From contig CP160629.1 of the NCBI GenBank assembly GCA_038993745.2, positions 1,922,001 to 1,986,000 on the forward strand: a DNA stretch of 64,000 nucleotides. Direction: 5' to 3'. Shown here in pieces: positions 1 through 8,711 of the stretch; the first letter of the stretch is position 1, and every line of letters starts with the position of its first letter. Made by a program: the position numbers and the translations under genes. Source of the DNA: Aliivibrio fischeri (GTDB lineage: Bacteria > Pseudomonadota > Gammaproteobacteria > Enterobacterales > Vibrionaceae). Under the pieces are notes generated by a model. The model did no database searches. It was given only the letters and a program-made list of their open reading frames with translations, and was not told where the DNA came from.

Positions 1-66
1 TATACTCTTCAAAGCTCTTAGCTCTGAAATGCTAGTTTTAAGAAGTGGATAATAATTAGAATTCAT
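1..66 (-). CDS. N-terminus of a Beta-protein-like gene, cut by window edge
   Basis: Only the first 22 codons lie inside the window. Read on the minus strand from an ATG at 64-66, the protein begins MNSNYYPLLKTSISELRALK. That opening (YYPLLKT, then an acidic and leucine-rich stretch) resembles the start of Beta-protein family members (Pfam Beta_protein), which often begin with a similar YxPILK motif. The start codon overlaps the last codons of the upstream ImmA/IrrE gene by 11 bases, so the two are probably translationally coupled. The function of this family is not established. The assignment rests on a very short piece and is tentative. Confidence 0.45.
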   Translation of the reverse strand, partial: MNSNYYPLLKTSISELRALKSI

Positions 67-606
67 ATTTATTTCCTCTAATAATATCCGCACGAACTTT
101 AACTGCCATTGCTGATACATTAAACTTTTCTGAAATATTTTCTATATTATTAGATGTATTTCTTATATAATCTACAAACTCATCTTTTGGCATCAGCAAT
201 GCTCCTGCAAAATTATTAGCTTCAAATTCAATATTATTTTTTATATTTTCAGAACGAAAAAATACAGTATCCGTAAAATTTTTTTGTTTGTTTTTATGTA
301 AAAAAAGTGTGCTAATTCATGTGCAAGAGTAAATCGTTGCCTTCTTGGGTGATGTAAACTATTAATGCTAATTAACCATTGTTCTAATGTATTATCAAAA
401 CTTAAAGACCCTGATACATCAGGCTCTAATGGTAAATATTCAACTCTAATATTAAATACTTTAGCAATAATAGATAAAATATCATCGCCAGGATTTACTT
501 TATTTTGAACAAGTTGCAGTAACTGAACTGGAGAACGAATTTCAAACTTTGATGTATTTGAATCATGGGGTAAATCAAGCCGCTTCTTTCGGGGTCTAAT
601 AGCCAC
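56..606 (-). pseudogene. ImmA/IrrE-type zinc metallopeptidase, frameshifted
   Basis: A GTG start at 604-606 is preferred because a GAGGAG ribosome site lies 7 bases upstream and the codon follows the stop of the preceding gene by one base. An ATG at 648 would need a 41-base overlap. The HELAH zinc motif falls at about residues 96-100, as in ImmA/IrrE peptidases. As read, the protein ends after 121 residues (stop at 241). Adding one base to the A7 tract at 300-306 restores a 183-residue protein. It then contains the family's later segment EFEANNFAGALLMP, whose glutamate would be the third zinc ligand. The break could be a sequence error, a true mutation or a phase-variable tract. Relatives usually cleave a repressor, but no HTH repressor gene is visible here. 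The gene lies between a membrane protein gene and a Beta-protein-like gene. Confidence 0.75.
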
Positions 607-607
607 T

Positions 608-1276
608 TTAAATCTCCTCAACCGTTCCTTGTGAAAATTCTTTTTCATAAGGATCTAACTGTTGTATATATTTTTCCATTGCAGCAATTTTTTGTGTTAT
701 AGCTCTAAGTTCATCAGGATCAAAATGCTTAACACGCTCAATAACAATACCAACTTGCTCTAAAGACTCTTGTATCTCACTAATTGAGTCTTCATTTATA
801 GTAGCTCGCTTATCTATATCACTCATAATCGATTTTTTAATTTCGGGTTCCGCCCTATGCAAAGCAGCTTCAAGTTGATTATGATAACCAACATTCTCTT
901 CAAAATAAGTTCGCACTTCATTTTTAGTTTGTTGTTTAGCCACATTTTCAGCATTGGTCTTTATATATAGCGGAATCGATATGCCCAAAACAGTAATAAT
1001 TGTTATCAATATGGTAATTATTGTTGTGTAAAACGTTGAAATTTGTCCTAATAAATCACTACCTTCTAGCACGATTCTCTTTTCAACTAATCGACCAAGC
1101 ATTGATGCCTCTTTAAAAGATAAGGTATTTTCTGGTTTACTCCAAAAAATTGCTTTTGCATTATCAATAAGTGACATAATAGATGAATCAAACCATATAT
1201 ATACTGCAACCCAAAATAGCAAAGTCCCAACAAGTGTTGAAAAAAAGAAAATTATACTTAGTTTAAAATTTGACAT
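608..1276 (-). CDS. two-helix membrane protein with coiled-coil tail
   Basis: I do not recognise this 222-residue protein. The ATG at 1274-1276 has an AGGA site 6 bases upstream, so it is preferred over a TTG five codons earlier. There is a hydrophobic helix at about residues 5-28 and a second at about 78-103, separated by a soluble loop. The remaining ~115 residues are charged and heptad-like, so probably a cytoplasmic coiled coil. The gene is first in a tight operon: its TAA stop is one base from the GTG start of the ImmA/IrrE gene. A membrane anchor or sensor for the peptidase is one possible reading, but no domain supports a specific role. Confidence 0.65.
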   Translation of the reverse strand: MSNFKLSIIFFFSTLVGTLLFWVAVYIWFDSSIMSLIDNAKAIFWSKPENTLSFKEASMLGRLVEKRIVLEGSDLLGQISTFYTTIITILITIITVLGISIPLYIKTNAENVAKQQTKNEVRTYFEENVGYHNQLEAALHRAEPEIKKSIMSDIDKRATINEDSISEIQESLEQVGIVIERVKHFDPDELRAITQKIAAMEKYIQQLDPYEKEFSQGTVEEI

Positions 1277-1521
1277 AATTAATCCTAACAATTCAAACCG
1301 AATGTTATCTAATTATCTAAAGATATTCTATTGTCTAAATCAAAAACTAACTCAATATCTATTAATTCATAAAAGTAACGTTGAATTTTGATAAGTTACG
1401 TCAAGTTAACTAACAAAGAGTAAAAACCTGGATTAGAAACTATTAGCAACATATTTATAAATAAGAGTTTAAGGGGTATGATTAAGCAAGGAACATAACC
1501 CTCTGAAAAACCTTGATTTAC

Positions 1522-1962
1522 TTAGCTTCTATGCGGATGGTTAGTGATGTGGTCTTCCCAGTTCTTCACATCAATAGCATAAACCACTTTATTTCTTACA
1601 CTTTCACCAGCAGCGTGCATTGCTGATTTTGAACCTGTGATCAGCGGGTGCCATTTAGGTAATGGCTTATCTTCCGCTAATAAACGGTACGCACAAGTCA
1701 GTGGCAACCAGTTAAATTCTGCGATATTTTCACGACTTAGTTTTAGACACTCTTCACCTGATGTGAAACGTTTTGGGTAATCTTTACACGCACATGTTTT
1801 GCTGTTTAACCAGCTACATGCCACATTGGTGTAGTAAACTTCATCTGTATCTTCATCCATTAATTTGTGTAGACAGCACTTACCACAGCCGTCACAAAGA
1901 GATTCCCACTCTTGTTCTGTCATTTCTTCTAATTTTTTTTGTTGCCAAAATTGCTCTGTCAT
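1522..1962 (-). CDS. YcgN family cysteine-cluster protein (UPF0260)
   Basis: This 146-residue protein carries the UPF0260/YcgN cysteine pattern: CDGCGKCC near residue 24, then VACSWLN, CACKDYP and LTCAYRLL. These cysteines are thought to bind a metal or Fe-S centre, but the biochemical role of the family is unknown. Length and motif order match E. coli YcgN (about 150 residues). The gene is monocistronic and is followed, in its direction, by about 245 bases with no gene before the accessory operon at 1-1276. It is convergent with nothing and divergent from the ykgJ-like gene at 2085, another small cysteine-cluster protein of the same broad superfamily. Confidence 0.88.
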   Translation of the reverse strand: MTEQFWQQKKLEEMTEQEWESLCDGCGKCCLHKLMDEDTDEVYYTNVACSWLNSKTCACKDYPKRFTSGEECLKLSRENIAEFNWLPLTCAYRLLAEDKPLPKWHPLITGSKSAMHAAGESVRNKVVYAIDVKNWEDHITNHPHRS

Positions 1963-2084
1963 TGCTTTACACTCATTATGGGAAGAGGCCGTTTTATACC
2001 ACTCTGTTCCAAAAAAGCAAGTTTTGACCTAAAGATAGAAGAGTGATACCTTGCGCATCCTTTATTTTTTGCGTGAGTTTAATT

Positions 2085-2336
2085 ATGGAATGTCGATTAG
2101 GTTGCGGTGCGTGTTGCATTGCCCCAAGTATTACGTCATTTATCCCGGGAATGCCAAATGGTAAACCTGCTGGTGTTCGCTGTGTGCAATTAAATGAAGA
2201 GAATTTATGTAAGCTTTTTGGTAAGGCAGAACGCCCAAAGGTATGTCATCAATTTAGTGCTTGTCCTGATGTATGCGGTTCAACCTCAGAACAAGCTATT
2301 CAAACCATCACTGAACTAGAGTCAATGACGTTATAA
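2085..2336 (+). CDS. YkgJ family cysteine-cluster protein
   Basis: An 83-residue protein of the YkgJ/CxxCxxCC zinc- or iron-chelating group. The cysteine clusters are visible as MECRLGCGACC at the N-terminus, then VRCVQL, NLCKLFG and VCHQFSACPDVC. I chose the ATG at 2085 because the conserved domain starts there and GTGAG lies 8 bases upstream. An in-frame ATG at 2043 would add 14 hydrophobic residues with no counterpart in the family. The function is unknown. It is transcribed divergently from the related ycgN-like gene and converges on the TIGR02647 gene with a 21-base gap. Confidence 0.82.
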   Translation: MECRLGCGACCIAPSITSFIPGMPNGKPAGVRCVQLNEENLCKLFGKAERPKVCHQFSACPDVCGSTSEQAIQTITELESMTL

Positions 2337-2357
2337 TTCTTTTATAGAAGAATACTC

Positions 2358-2588
2358 TTACGATAGTACACGAACAACGCTTTGTACTTGCTCTGCGATT
2401 TCAATGCCGTGGCTTGTTAAATAGCCACCATCTTCTTGTGTTACCAATCCTTTACTGAAAAGACGCTTCATTGCTTCAATTGCTTCGGGTGCTGCGTCTG
2501 AGTGAACCTTTAAGCCCGCTTGAGTGCTTTCTAGTGGGAATTGCTTGAGAAGGTTCATTTCTTCTACGATGTCTTTATTAAATGGCAT
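2358..2588 (-). CDS. TIGR02647 family small protein
   Basis: A 76-residue soluble protein with no signal sequence. Its sequence (MPFNKDIVEEMNLL at the start, then TTQ/STQAGLKVH and KGLVTQEDGGYLTSHG) matches the gammaproteobacterial family TIGR02647. These proteins have a fold like a small winged-helix domain and are sometimes annotated as DNA-binding, but no function is proven. The length is the family norm. It stands alone, and a strong hairpin terminator sits between it and the Tim44-like gene that is transcribed toward it. Confidence 0.8.
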   Translation of the reverse strand: MPFNKDIVEEMNLLKQFPLESTQAGLKVHSDAAPEAIEAMKRLFSKGLVTQEDGGYLTSHGIEIAEQVQSVVRVLS

Positions 2589-2670
2589 ATTTATATCTCT
2601 CTTATTTATTAACTGAATTCAGCATAGACTGTCTGAAAAATATTAAAACAGAGCTGGATCACACCTATAA

Positions 2671-2712
2671 AAAATCCCTATAGGATTACTCACTATAGGG
2701 ATATTTTTTAAT
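2671..2712 (-). terminator. intrinsic terminator after the Tim44-like gene
   Basis: A perfect 10-bp stem, ATCCCTATAG at 2674-2683 pairing with CTATAGGGAT at 2693-2702, with a 9-base loop. An A-rich run before it and a T-rich run after it mean it can terminate in both directions. It lies just downstream of the Tim44-like gene (minus strand) and upstream of the TIGR02647 gene, so it separates the two. Confidence 0.85.
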
Positions 2713-2734
2713 CAATTTTCAGCTAGTTAAGTGC

Positions 2735-3628
2735 TTAAGCTTGAATACCGATAATTAACCATGGCGCATTTGGTTGTGTTAAATCACGCTCAAGGTGCCA
2801 AATATCAGTAATGTCTTCTTCAATACCTTCTACAGCATCACGGTAGCGCCCAGAGAACTGAAGACTTAATTGAGCACGGTTTGCGTCATAATCAGCACGA
2901 ACCACTTCTGCATCCACGTACATTACGTCTGTATGTTGCTCACCTTCAAGGGTTGCACGCTCTTGTACAAGATCATTGTACAGACTGATTGAAACATACT
3001 CTTGAATCGTCTCAAGTTGGTTATGGTTCCATGCACCTTGTAAAATACGGTAGTGTTCACGAGAACCATTGATGAATGCTTGCATATCAAAACCCGGTGG
3101 GTAGTTATGCGGAACGTCATCAGCACTTGCTGCACCAAAACCACCAGTAGGTTGTGCTGTAGCTTGATCAGCTTGGAAGTATTGTTGATTATCACGGAAA
3201 CTAGGCTGTGCGTCCTGCTGACCTTGTGGGCCTGCATAAGCTGCACCTTGTCTCTGATTCATGCTACCCGCCTTGGCAGCCATCATTGAGCGGAATACCT
3301 TGAATAGAATGAATGCGATACCTGCCATGATAAGAATATCCATGAATTGGATACCTTCAAACGCACCACCACTAAATAGAGCTGCTAATAAACCACCAGC
3401 AAGTAGACCACCAAGCAAGCCACCCATTAGGCCTTTTTTGCCTGATGCACTTTTTGTTGTGTCTTGCTTACCAATAGTATTGGTATTTTGCTGTTTTTGT
3501 TTTGGCGCAGGCGCCGTTTTAAAGCTTTTACCAAATGACTTACCGCCACCGAATTTCTTTGCTTCTGCATGTGGTGCTGAAACCACAAAAACAAACATAA
3601 GGGCAACAATAGATAAAAGACGTTTCAT
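2735..3628 (-). CDS. Tim44-like domain protein, secreted or membrane-bound
   Basis: A 297-residue protein. The ATG at 3626-3628 has an AGGAAGAGG ribosome site and opens directly on a signal peptide (MKRLLSIVALMFVFVVSAPH). A longer in-frame start would bury the signal sequence. Next come a low-complexity K/Q/S-rich region (about 25-65), a glycine-rich hydrophobic stretch (LMGGLLGGLLAGGLLAALF, about 66-85), a membrane helix at about 95-113, a Q-rich linker and a C-terminal Tim44-like domain (about 175-297, ending in DIWHLERDL...WLIIGIQA). In mitochondria this domain contacts membranes and the import motor. The role of the bacterial homologues is unknown. It is a single gene. Confidence 0.85.
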   Translation of the reverse strand: MKRLLSIVALMFVFVVSAPHAEAKKFGGGKSFGKSFKTAPAPKQKQQNTNTIGKQDTTKSASGKKGLMGGLLGGLLAGGLLAALFSGGAFEGIQFMDILIMAGIAFILFKVFRSMMAAKAGSMNQRQGAAYAGPQGQQDAQPSFRDNQQYFQADQATAQPTGGFGAASADDVPHNYPPGFDMQAFINGSREHYRILQGAWNHNQLETIQEYVSISLYNDLVQERATLEGEQHTDVMYVDAEVVRADYDANRAQLSLQFSGRYRDAVEGIEEDITDIWHLERDLTQPNAPWLIIGIQA

Positions 3629-3850
3629 TACCTCTTCCTTATTTTTGGAATTAATTTGGATTGATAATAGCTTGCATTGAGGAACAATGGCAGCATTAAT
3701 CTTCAATAGAATGTTTCAGAGTGTTAAAACAAACAGTTATCCGTCTCAAACATGTGCACTAACTCCTAATTGACATAACTCTTACTTGAAGATTATAGCC
3801 ATACATTTAAAATTAAGAACAATGTACATAATTTTATAGCTCAGGTTAAT

Positions 3851-4450
3851 ATGGCGCGCAGAAACGACCATTCTCATCAAGAAATACGCGAAATGGCATT
3901 AGATAATGTTAAATTGTTTCTTAATGAGCATAGTCATCACGAACTCAGTTTACGCAAACTGGCAAAAAGCATTGGTTATGTACCGAGTACATTAGTCAAT
4001 ATTTTTGGTAGCTATAACTTATTACTGCTTCGCTCTATCGCACAAACCCTTGATGAATTAATGCTTCAAATCTCACAAGGTATTGAAAACAGTGCAACCC
4101 CTGAAGAGGCACTAAAAGCCATTGCTTATTGTTATTATGATTTTGCACAGCAGCAACCTAATCGTTGGAAGTTGGTATTTCAACATAATATGAATGGTGA
4201 AGCCCTACCTGAATGGCAAGAAAACCGCATTAATCAAATGATGTCGATCCTTGAAAGAATGATCTTCACCATTAACAGTACGAAAACTCACGAAGATATC
4301 GTAGAAACAAGTCGAGTTATCTGGGCTGGTGTTCACGGCATAACCTTATTAAGTCTTGATGATCTACTTTTTTCAGCAACGCCGATTGATGGTCACAAAC
4401 TTATTGATAATCTGCTGCTAAACTACATCAATCAATGGAAGCTTCATTAA
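3851..4450 (+). CDS. TetR family regulator with WHG-type C-terminus
   Basis: A 199-residue regulator. The N-terminal HTH is visible at about residues 25-60 (LSLRKLAKSIGYVPSTLVNIFGSYNLLL). The C-terminal half contains VIWAGVHGITLLSLDDLL, characteristic of the TetR_C_33 (WHG) group. The gene is followed after 29 bases by the MFS-PlsC gene on the same strand, so it probably controls that gene and itself. The ligand may be lipid-like given the partner, but that is inference. The 220 bases upstream separate it from the divergent Tim44-like gene. Confidence 0.85.
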   Translation: MARRNDHSHQEIREMALDNVKLFLNEHSHHELSLRKLAKSIGYVPSTLVNIFGSYNLLLLRSIAQTLDELMLQISQGIENSATPEEALKAIAYCYYDFAQQQPNRWKLVFQHNMNGEALPEWQENRINQMMSILERMIFTINSTKTHEDIVETSRVIWAGVHGITLLSLDDLLFSATPIDGHKLIDNLLLNYINQWKLH

Positions 4451-4479
4451 GCGATATTCTTTGGTGAAAAGGACTTTTT

Positions 4480-6348
4480 ATGGCAAAGCAAGCCAAACTA
4501 CTCACACAGCGTCGATTCCTTCCCTACTTTCTCACTCAATCTCTAGGGGCTTTTAACGACAATATTTTTAAAAACACCCTATTATTGTTTGTTGCTTTTG
4601 CCAGTGTCGATTCTCTACCTATATCGTCTAATTTATTCATTAATTTGGCCGCAGGGTTATTCATTCTTCCTTTTTTTCTGTTTTCTGCTTTTGCTGGCGT
4701 ACTGGCTGACAAGTATGAAAAATCGGCTTTTATACGCAAAGTTAAACTCGCTGAAATCATTATCATGCTCTTTGGGGCTATTGCCTTTGTTTTAAAAGAC
4801 TTCACGCTATTACTTATTTTATTATTTTTAATGGGCACTCAATCCGCTTTTTTTGGTCCAGTAAAATACGCTTTACTCCCTCAGCAATTAAAAGAAGATG
4901 AGTTAGTTTCTGGTAATGCATTAGTTGAAACAGGCACTTTCTTAGCCATTCTATTTGGAACCATTGGCGCTGGCATTATTGCTTCTCAAGAGAATGCACA
5001 ATACATTGCCGCTGGTGCAGTGCTTCTTTTCGCAGTACTTGGCTATTTATCTAGTCGTTTCATCCCTTATGCAAAAGCCATTGACCCAACACTTTCATTT
5101 CGCTGGCGACCAATTCAGCAAACACGAAATACTATTTCAATCGCCCAAAAAGACAGCTCTGTATTTTTAGCGATTATGGGGATCAGTTGGTTTTGGTTTT
5201 TAGGTGCAAGTTACTTAACTCAGTTTCCTAATTACACTCACCATTTTTTAAACGATAATGCAATTACTGTTAGTGTACTACTGGCGTTGTTCTCAGTTGG
5301 CATTGCAGTAGGTTCATTAGCCTGTGATGTATTATCTAAACACCGTGTTGAACTAGGCATTATTCCTCTTGGCAGCCTTGGTATTACTATTTTTGGTTTC
5401 AATCTTTTTTTAGCGACGCCGGCAAATCCAATACATACCACTGATTTTTTTGAAATCTTAACGCATCCAGATCTTTTCTCTGTTTTTGTTAATCTCTTTT
5501 TTCTAGGGGTTTCTGGAGGAATATTTATCGTTCCTTTATACACGTTAATCCAAAAACGACCTCAAGCAAAACATCGATCTCAGATCATCGCGGCCAATAA
5601 TATTTATAACGCCATCTTTATGGTAACAAGTGCTATTCTTGGGATTATTTGCTTATCTGTCATAGAGTTAAGTATTCCTCAATTTTTCCTTCTTCTTGCG
5701 ATATTAAATGGGATTGTCACCCTCTTTCTGTTTTTCCGTGTGCCTATTTTTATTATTCGCTTTGTTTTATGGGTCCTCACCCACACGGGATACCGAGTAA
5801 GCCATCAACATTTACATCATATTCCAGATGAAGGTGGCGCTTTGTTAGTATGTAATCACATCACTTACATGGATGCCTTTATTATCAGTGGTGCATGCCC
5901 TCGTCCTATTCGATTCGTGATGGAGGAGGAATACGCGGAATTACCTTTAATTAAATACTTTTTCAAATTAACGAAAGTTATTCCAATTAATGCCACTAAA
6001 AGTAGCTCAATTCGACGAGCATTTATGGAGGTTGAGAACGCATTAACAAATGGGGAGATTGTGTTGATTTTTCCAGAAGGCGTTTTAACTCGTGATGGTG
6101 AAATCGGTCCTTTCTTACGAGGTATGGATATCATTTTAAAACGCTCACCGGTGCCAGTCATTCCAATGGCGCTGCGAGGCTTATGGGGAAGTTTCTTTAG
6201 TCGCCATGGCGGTAAAGCAATATTAAAACGCCCTAGTCGCTGTTGGTCTAAAGTAGAAGTGGTAGCAGGAGAACCCGTACTACCACAAGATGCGACATCA
6301 AAACTGATGCGTGAAAAAGTAGCTCAATTACGCGGTGATTGGCAGTGA
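4480..6348 (+). CDS. MFS lysophospholipid transporter fused to PlsC acyltransferase
   Basis: A 622-residue two-part membrane protein. Residues ~10-420 are an LplT-like major facilitator domain with about 12 helices, starting FLPYFLTQSLGAFNDNIFKN, a signature of lysophospholipid transporters. Residues ~430-622 are a PlsC-type 1-acylglycerol-phosphate acyltransferase domain with the NHITYMD (HX4D) catalytic motif near residue 458 and FPEG near 530. It probably flips lysophospholipid inward and re-acylates it, as LplT and Aas do together in E. coli. Unlike Aas or the three-domain fusions it lacks the AMP-binding acyl-ACP synthetase domain, so the acyl donor must come from elsewhere. Its last 21 bases overlap the end of the convergent menE. 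Confidence 0.87.
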   Translation: MAKQAKLLTQRRFLPYFLTQSLGAFNDNIFKNTLLLFVAFASVDSLPISSNLFINLAAGLFILPFFLFSAFAGVLADKYEKSAFIRKVKLAEIIIMLFGAIAFVLKDFTLLLILLFLMGTQSAFFGPVKYALLPQQLKEDELVSGNALVETGTFLAILFGTIGAGIIASQENAQYIAAGAVLLFAVLGYLSSRFIPYAKAIDPTLSFRWRPIQQTRNTISIAQKDSSVFLAIMGISWFWFLGASYLTQFPNYTHHFLNDNAITVSVLLALFSVGIAVGSLACDVLSKHRVELGIIPLGSLGITIFGFNLFLATPANPIHTTDFFEILTHPDLFSVFVNLFFLGVSGGIFIVPLYTLIQKRPQAKHRSQIIAANNIYNAIFMVTSAILGIICLSVIELSIPQFFLLLAILNGIVTLFLFFRVPIFIIRFVLWVLTHTGYRVSHQHLHHIPDEGGALLVCNHITYMDAFIISGACPRPIRFVMEEEYAELPLIKYFFKLTKVIPINATKSSSIRRAFMEVENALTNGEIVLIFPEGVLTRDGEIGPFLRGMDIILKRSPVPVIPMALRGLWGSFFSRHGGKAILKRPSRCWSKVEVVAGEPVLPQDATSKLMREKVAQLRGDWQ

Positions 6349-7728
6349 ATCAACCCACTCTTTAACCAATTTACGTGAAATTTTAATGCCAGAAATAAGC
6401 AAATGTTCTGGCATGATCTCATAACTTATCGGTTGCTCAAATTTAGCCAATTTATCTTGAGTAAACTCGACTAACTTAGCAGGAATTTTGCCTGTGTTTG
6501 AAACAAGAACAGCAACAGGTCGTTGTCCATACTCCTCATCAGGTACATCGACAACAATCACATTATCGATCTCATGATGTGTCAGTAGCACTTGCTCTAT
6601 TTTTTCAGGATGGATATTTTCGCCACCAGAAATAAACATGTTATCAGCGCGTCCGTGAATATGGAGCTCAGCATTAATCACAGAACCAAGATCCTTGGTC
6701 TCAAACCAACCATCTTCGTTCGCTATATCAATAATGCCTGAAGAGCGATAATAACCTAGAGTTAAACTCTCTCCTTTTACCCACACTTCGCCTTCTTCAA
6801 TGCGTAATTCTCGATAAGGCAGAACATTCCCTACTCCCGGCTCACCATCTGCTCTTTTTGCTGTTACGGTTGAGCCCATTTCGGTCATACCATAACCGAG
6901 CCAACATTCGATGCCCTGTTTTTGCGCAGCTATTGTTAATTCGGTTGGAATAACACTACCACCAAGTAGAACACGTTTTAATGCAAGCTGAGATGTTTCA
7001 CCACTATCTAAGATACGTTGCAGTTGAGTTGGAACTAACGACGCATGCGTAACACCAGCTAAATCACTCAGCAAGCCTTGCTCTGTTGGCATAACCAGCA
7101 TTCCGCCAGAAAGTAACCAACGCCAAACAATAGCTAAGCCTGAAACATGAAACAAAGGCAGTGATACCAGCCAAGAATCACTAACATCAAAGTGTAACCA
7201 GCTTAATAAACCAGCGGCTGAGTGTAAGTGATTACTTGCACTGTGCGCGACAGCTTTAGGGTTTCCCGTTGAGCCTGATGTAAACGTTAATGTTGCTAAG
7301 CGAGTTGGTTGCCATGTAGCCGCTACTGCGCCATATTCTGCGTTTATCAGTTGCAAATGATGCCATGTGCCAGAGATGGTCTCTTGACCTTCACCAAACC
7401 AAATATGATTAGCAGCAATGCTAGTAACTAATTGGTGTAGCTGTTTGCTCGGTGTCTTTGGATTAATTGCGGCAAAGCGAGCTCCAATACGAACAGAGGC
7501 CAGCTGCAACCAAACTAATTCTATGCAGTTTTTAGCAATGCCAACAATAACATCATCACGCTTAACGCCTTGCTGAAGAAGACCATTAGCATAACGATTG
7601 ATTTGTGTAGACACTTCACTCCATGTCCACACTTTATCGCCATCACGCAATGCAATGTCTAATTCTCGCTCTTCACTCCACTTAACCCAAGGCCAAGTCG
7701 TGAATGCTGGTGAGATCAGTTTTCCCAT
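6328..7728 (-). CDS. menE: o-succinylbenzoate--CoA ligase
   Basis: Activates o-succinylbenzoate to its CoA ester with ATP in menaquinone synthesis. The 466-residue protein is an ANL-family adenylating enzyme. The AMP-binding motif TFTSGSTGNPKAV is near residue 150, GYGMTEMGS near 275, the hinge region GRADNMFISGGENIHP near 360, and the C-terminal catalytic lysine is in GIKISRKLVKEW. It is the last gene of the men cluster and overlaps menC by 13 bases. It converges with the MFS-PlsC gene, and the two coding ends overlap by 21 bases, leaving no room for an ordinary terminator between them. Confidence 0.95.
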   Translation of the reverse strand: MGKLISPAFTTWPWVKWSEERELDIALRDGDKVWTWSEVSTQINRYANGLLQQGVKRDDVIVGIAKNCIELVWLQLASVRIGARFAAINPKTPSKQLHQLVTSIAANHIWFGEGQETISGTWHHLQLINAEYGAVAATWQPTRLATLTFTSGSTGNPKAVAHSASNHLHSAAGLLSWLHFDVSDSWLVSLPLFHVSGLAIVWRWLLSGGMLVMPTEQGLLSDLAGVTHASLVPTQLQRILDSGETSQLALKRVLLGGSVIPTELTIAAQKQGIECWLGYGMTEMGSTVTAKRADGEPGVGNVLPYRELRIEEGEVWVKGESLTLGYYRSSGIIDIANEDGWFETKDLGSVINAELHIHGRADNMFISGGENIHPEKIEQVLLTHHEIDNVIVVDVPDEEYGQRPVAVLVSNTGKIPAKLVEFTQDKLAKFEQPISYEIMPEHLLISGIKISRKLVKEWVDSLPITA

Positions 7729-8690
7729 ATCACCTCGAGATCAGCCAATTGTGCCACTGGTAATTCGCAATTAGGCCAAGAAGTATCTAGCTGCATTTTA
7801 AACAGATCGATAGTATCTAAACCCGGAATCGTTTCTGGTGTTTTCCAAGCAGCTAATCGTGCAAGTTGTGTTAATGCCAAACTTGATTCAATGCTTGAGC
7901 TAATCACCGCTTGCATGCCTAATTGATGTGCTTGTTCTATTAACGAAATACACTTTTCAACAGAACCCACTAATGTTGGCTTAATGACAATAGCTGTAAC
8001 GCCTTCTTGAGCTTTAACAGTAAAACCATCATCACGTAGAGTTTCATCCCATGCGATTGCAATATCGGTGGCTTTAGAGAAAGCTAAACTTTCTTCTGGT
8101 GTAGCACATGGTTCTTCTAAGAATTCGATACGAGAACGAAATTGTGGATGTACGTAATTAGCAAATTGCTCTGCTTTCTTTGCTGTCCAGCCACGGTTAG
8201 CATCAAGACGTAAAGAGAGATCAGAAATCAGTTCTAAAAACATATTCACAACCATGCCATCACGAATAGGTTCGTATAAACCCACTTTGATTTTGGCAAT
8301 TTTCTTACCGCTCATTTCATTAAGCTTAACAACCAAGTCATCAGGATCACCAGAGCACAAAGGTGCTGCTTGGTAATTACCTTCTTGTGGCAACTGTTTT
8401 TCAAGTTCTAACAAAGCCATGCTAAAGCCAAATGCAACCGATGGGCAGTTTGAATCAAGATCCAACTCTTCATTGTTTAACCATGATTGAGTTAATGAAA
8501 TTAAATCTTCACGAGCTTGTTCTAGCGTTTCTTGGCTGAATTCAGGTAAAGGTGCTACCTCACCTCTTGCTGTATGTATTCCATCACTTAACTCAATGAC
8601 CAATCCATCTCTTTGCTGAAGACGTTGTTCACGAAGAATTACTCCACTGTCCATAGGGAGTTGGTATTGATAGATCTTGGCTGTTTTCAT
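7716..8690 (-). CDS. menC: o-succinylbenzoate synthase
   Basis: Dehydrates SHCHC to o-succinylbenzoate in menaquinone synthesis. At 324 residues it has the length of E. coli MenC and belongs to the enolase superfamily. The KxK catalytic pair is in KIAKIKVG (about 133-140). Metal-binding acidic residues appear in RLDANRGW, EFLEEPC and AWDETLRDD, and the second lysine is in VIKPTLVG. It lies between menB and menE. A hairpin with a U-run separates it from menB, so its expression may be lower than that of the upstream genes. Confidence 0.95.
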   Translation of the reverse strand: MKTAKIYQYQLPMDSGVILREQRLQQRDGLVIELSDGIHTARGEVAPLPEFSQETLEQAREDLISLTQSWLNNEELDLDSNCPSVAFGFSMALLELEKQLPQEGNYQAAPLCSGDPDDLVVKLNEMSGKKIAKIKVGLYEPIRDGMVVNMFLELISDLSLRLDANRGWTAKKAEQFANYVHPQFRSRIEFLEEPCATPEESLAFSKATDIAIAWDETLRDDGFTVKAQEGVTAIVIKPTLVGSVEKCISLIEQAHQLGMQAVISSSIESSLALTQLARLAAWKTPETIPGLDTIDLFKMQLDTSWPNCELPVAQLADLEVIWEN

Positions 8691-8711
8691 CTCTTACTCC
8701 AACCAATAAAA

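Noticed and set aside
1..1300. Prophage or integrative element signature at the edge operon
   Set aside because: No integrase, tRNA, direct repeat or phage structural gene is visible in the window.
1472..1504. Weak hairpin GGGTATG...CATAACCC between ycgN and the edge operon
   Set aside because: Bulged stem and no T-run. Not convincing as a terminator or attachment site.
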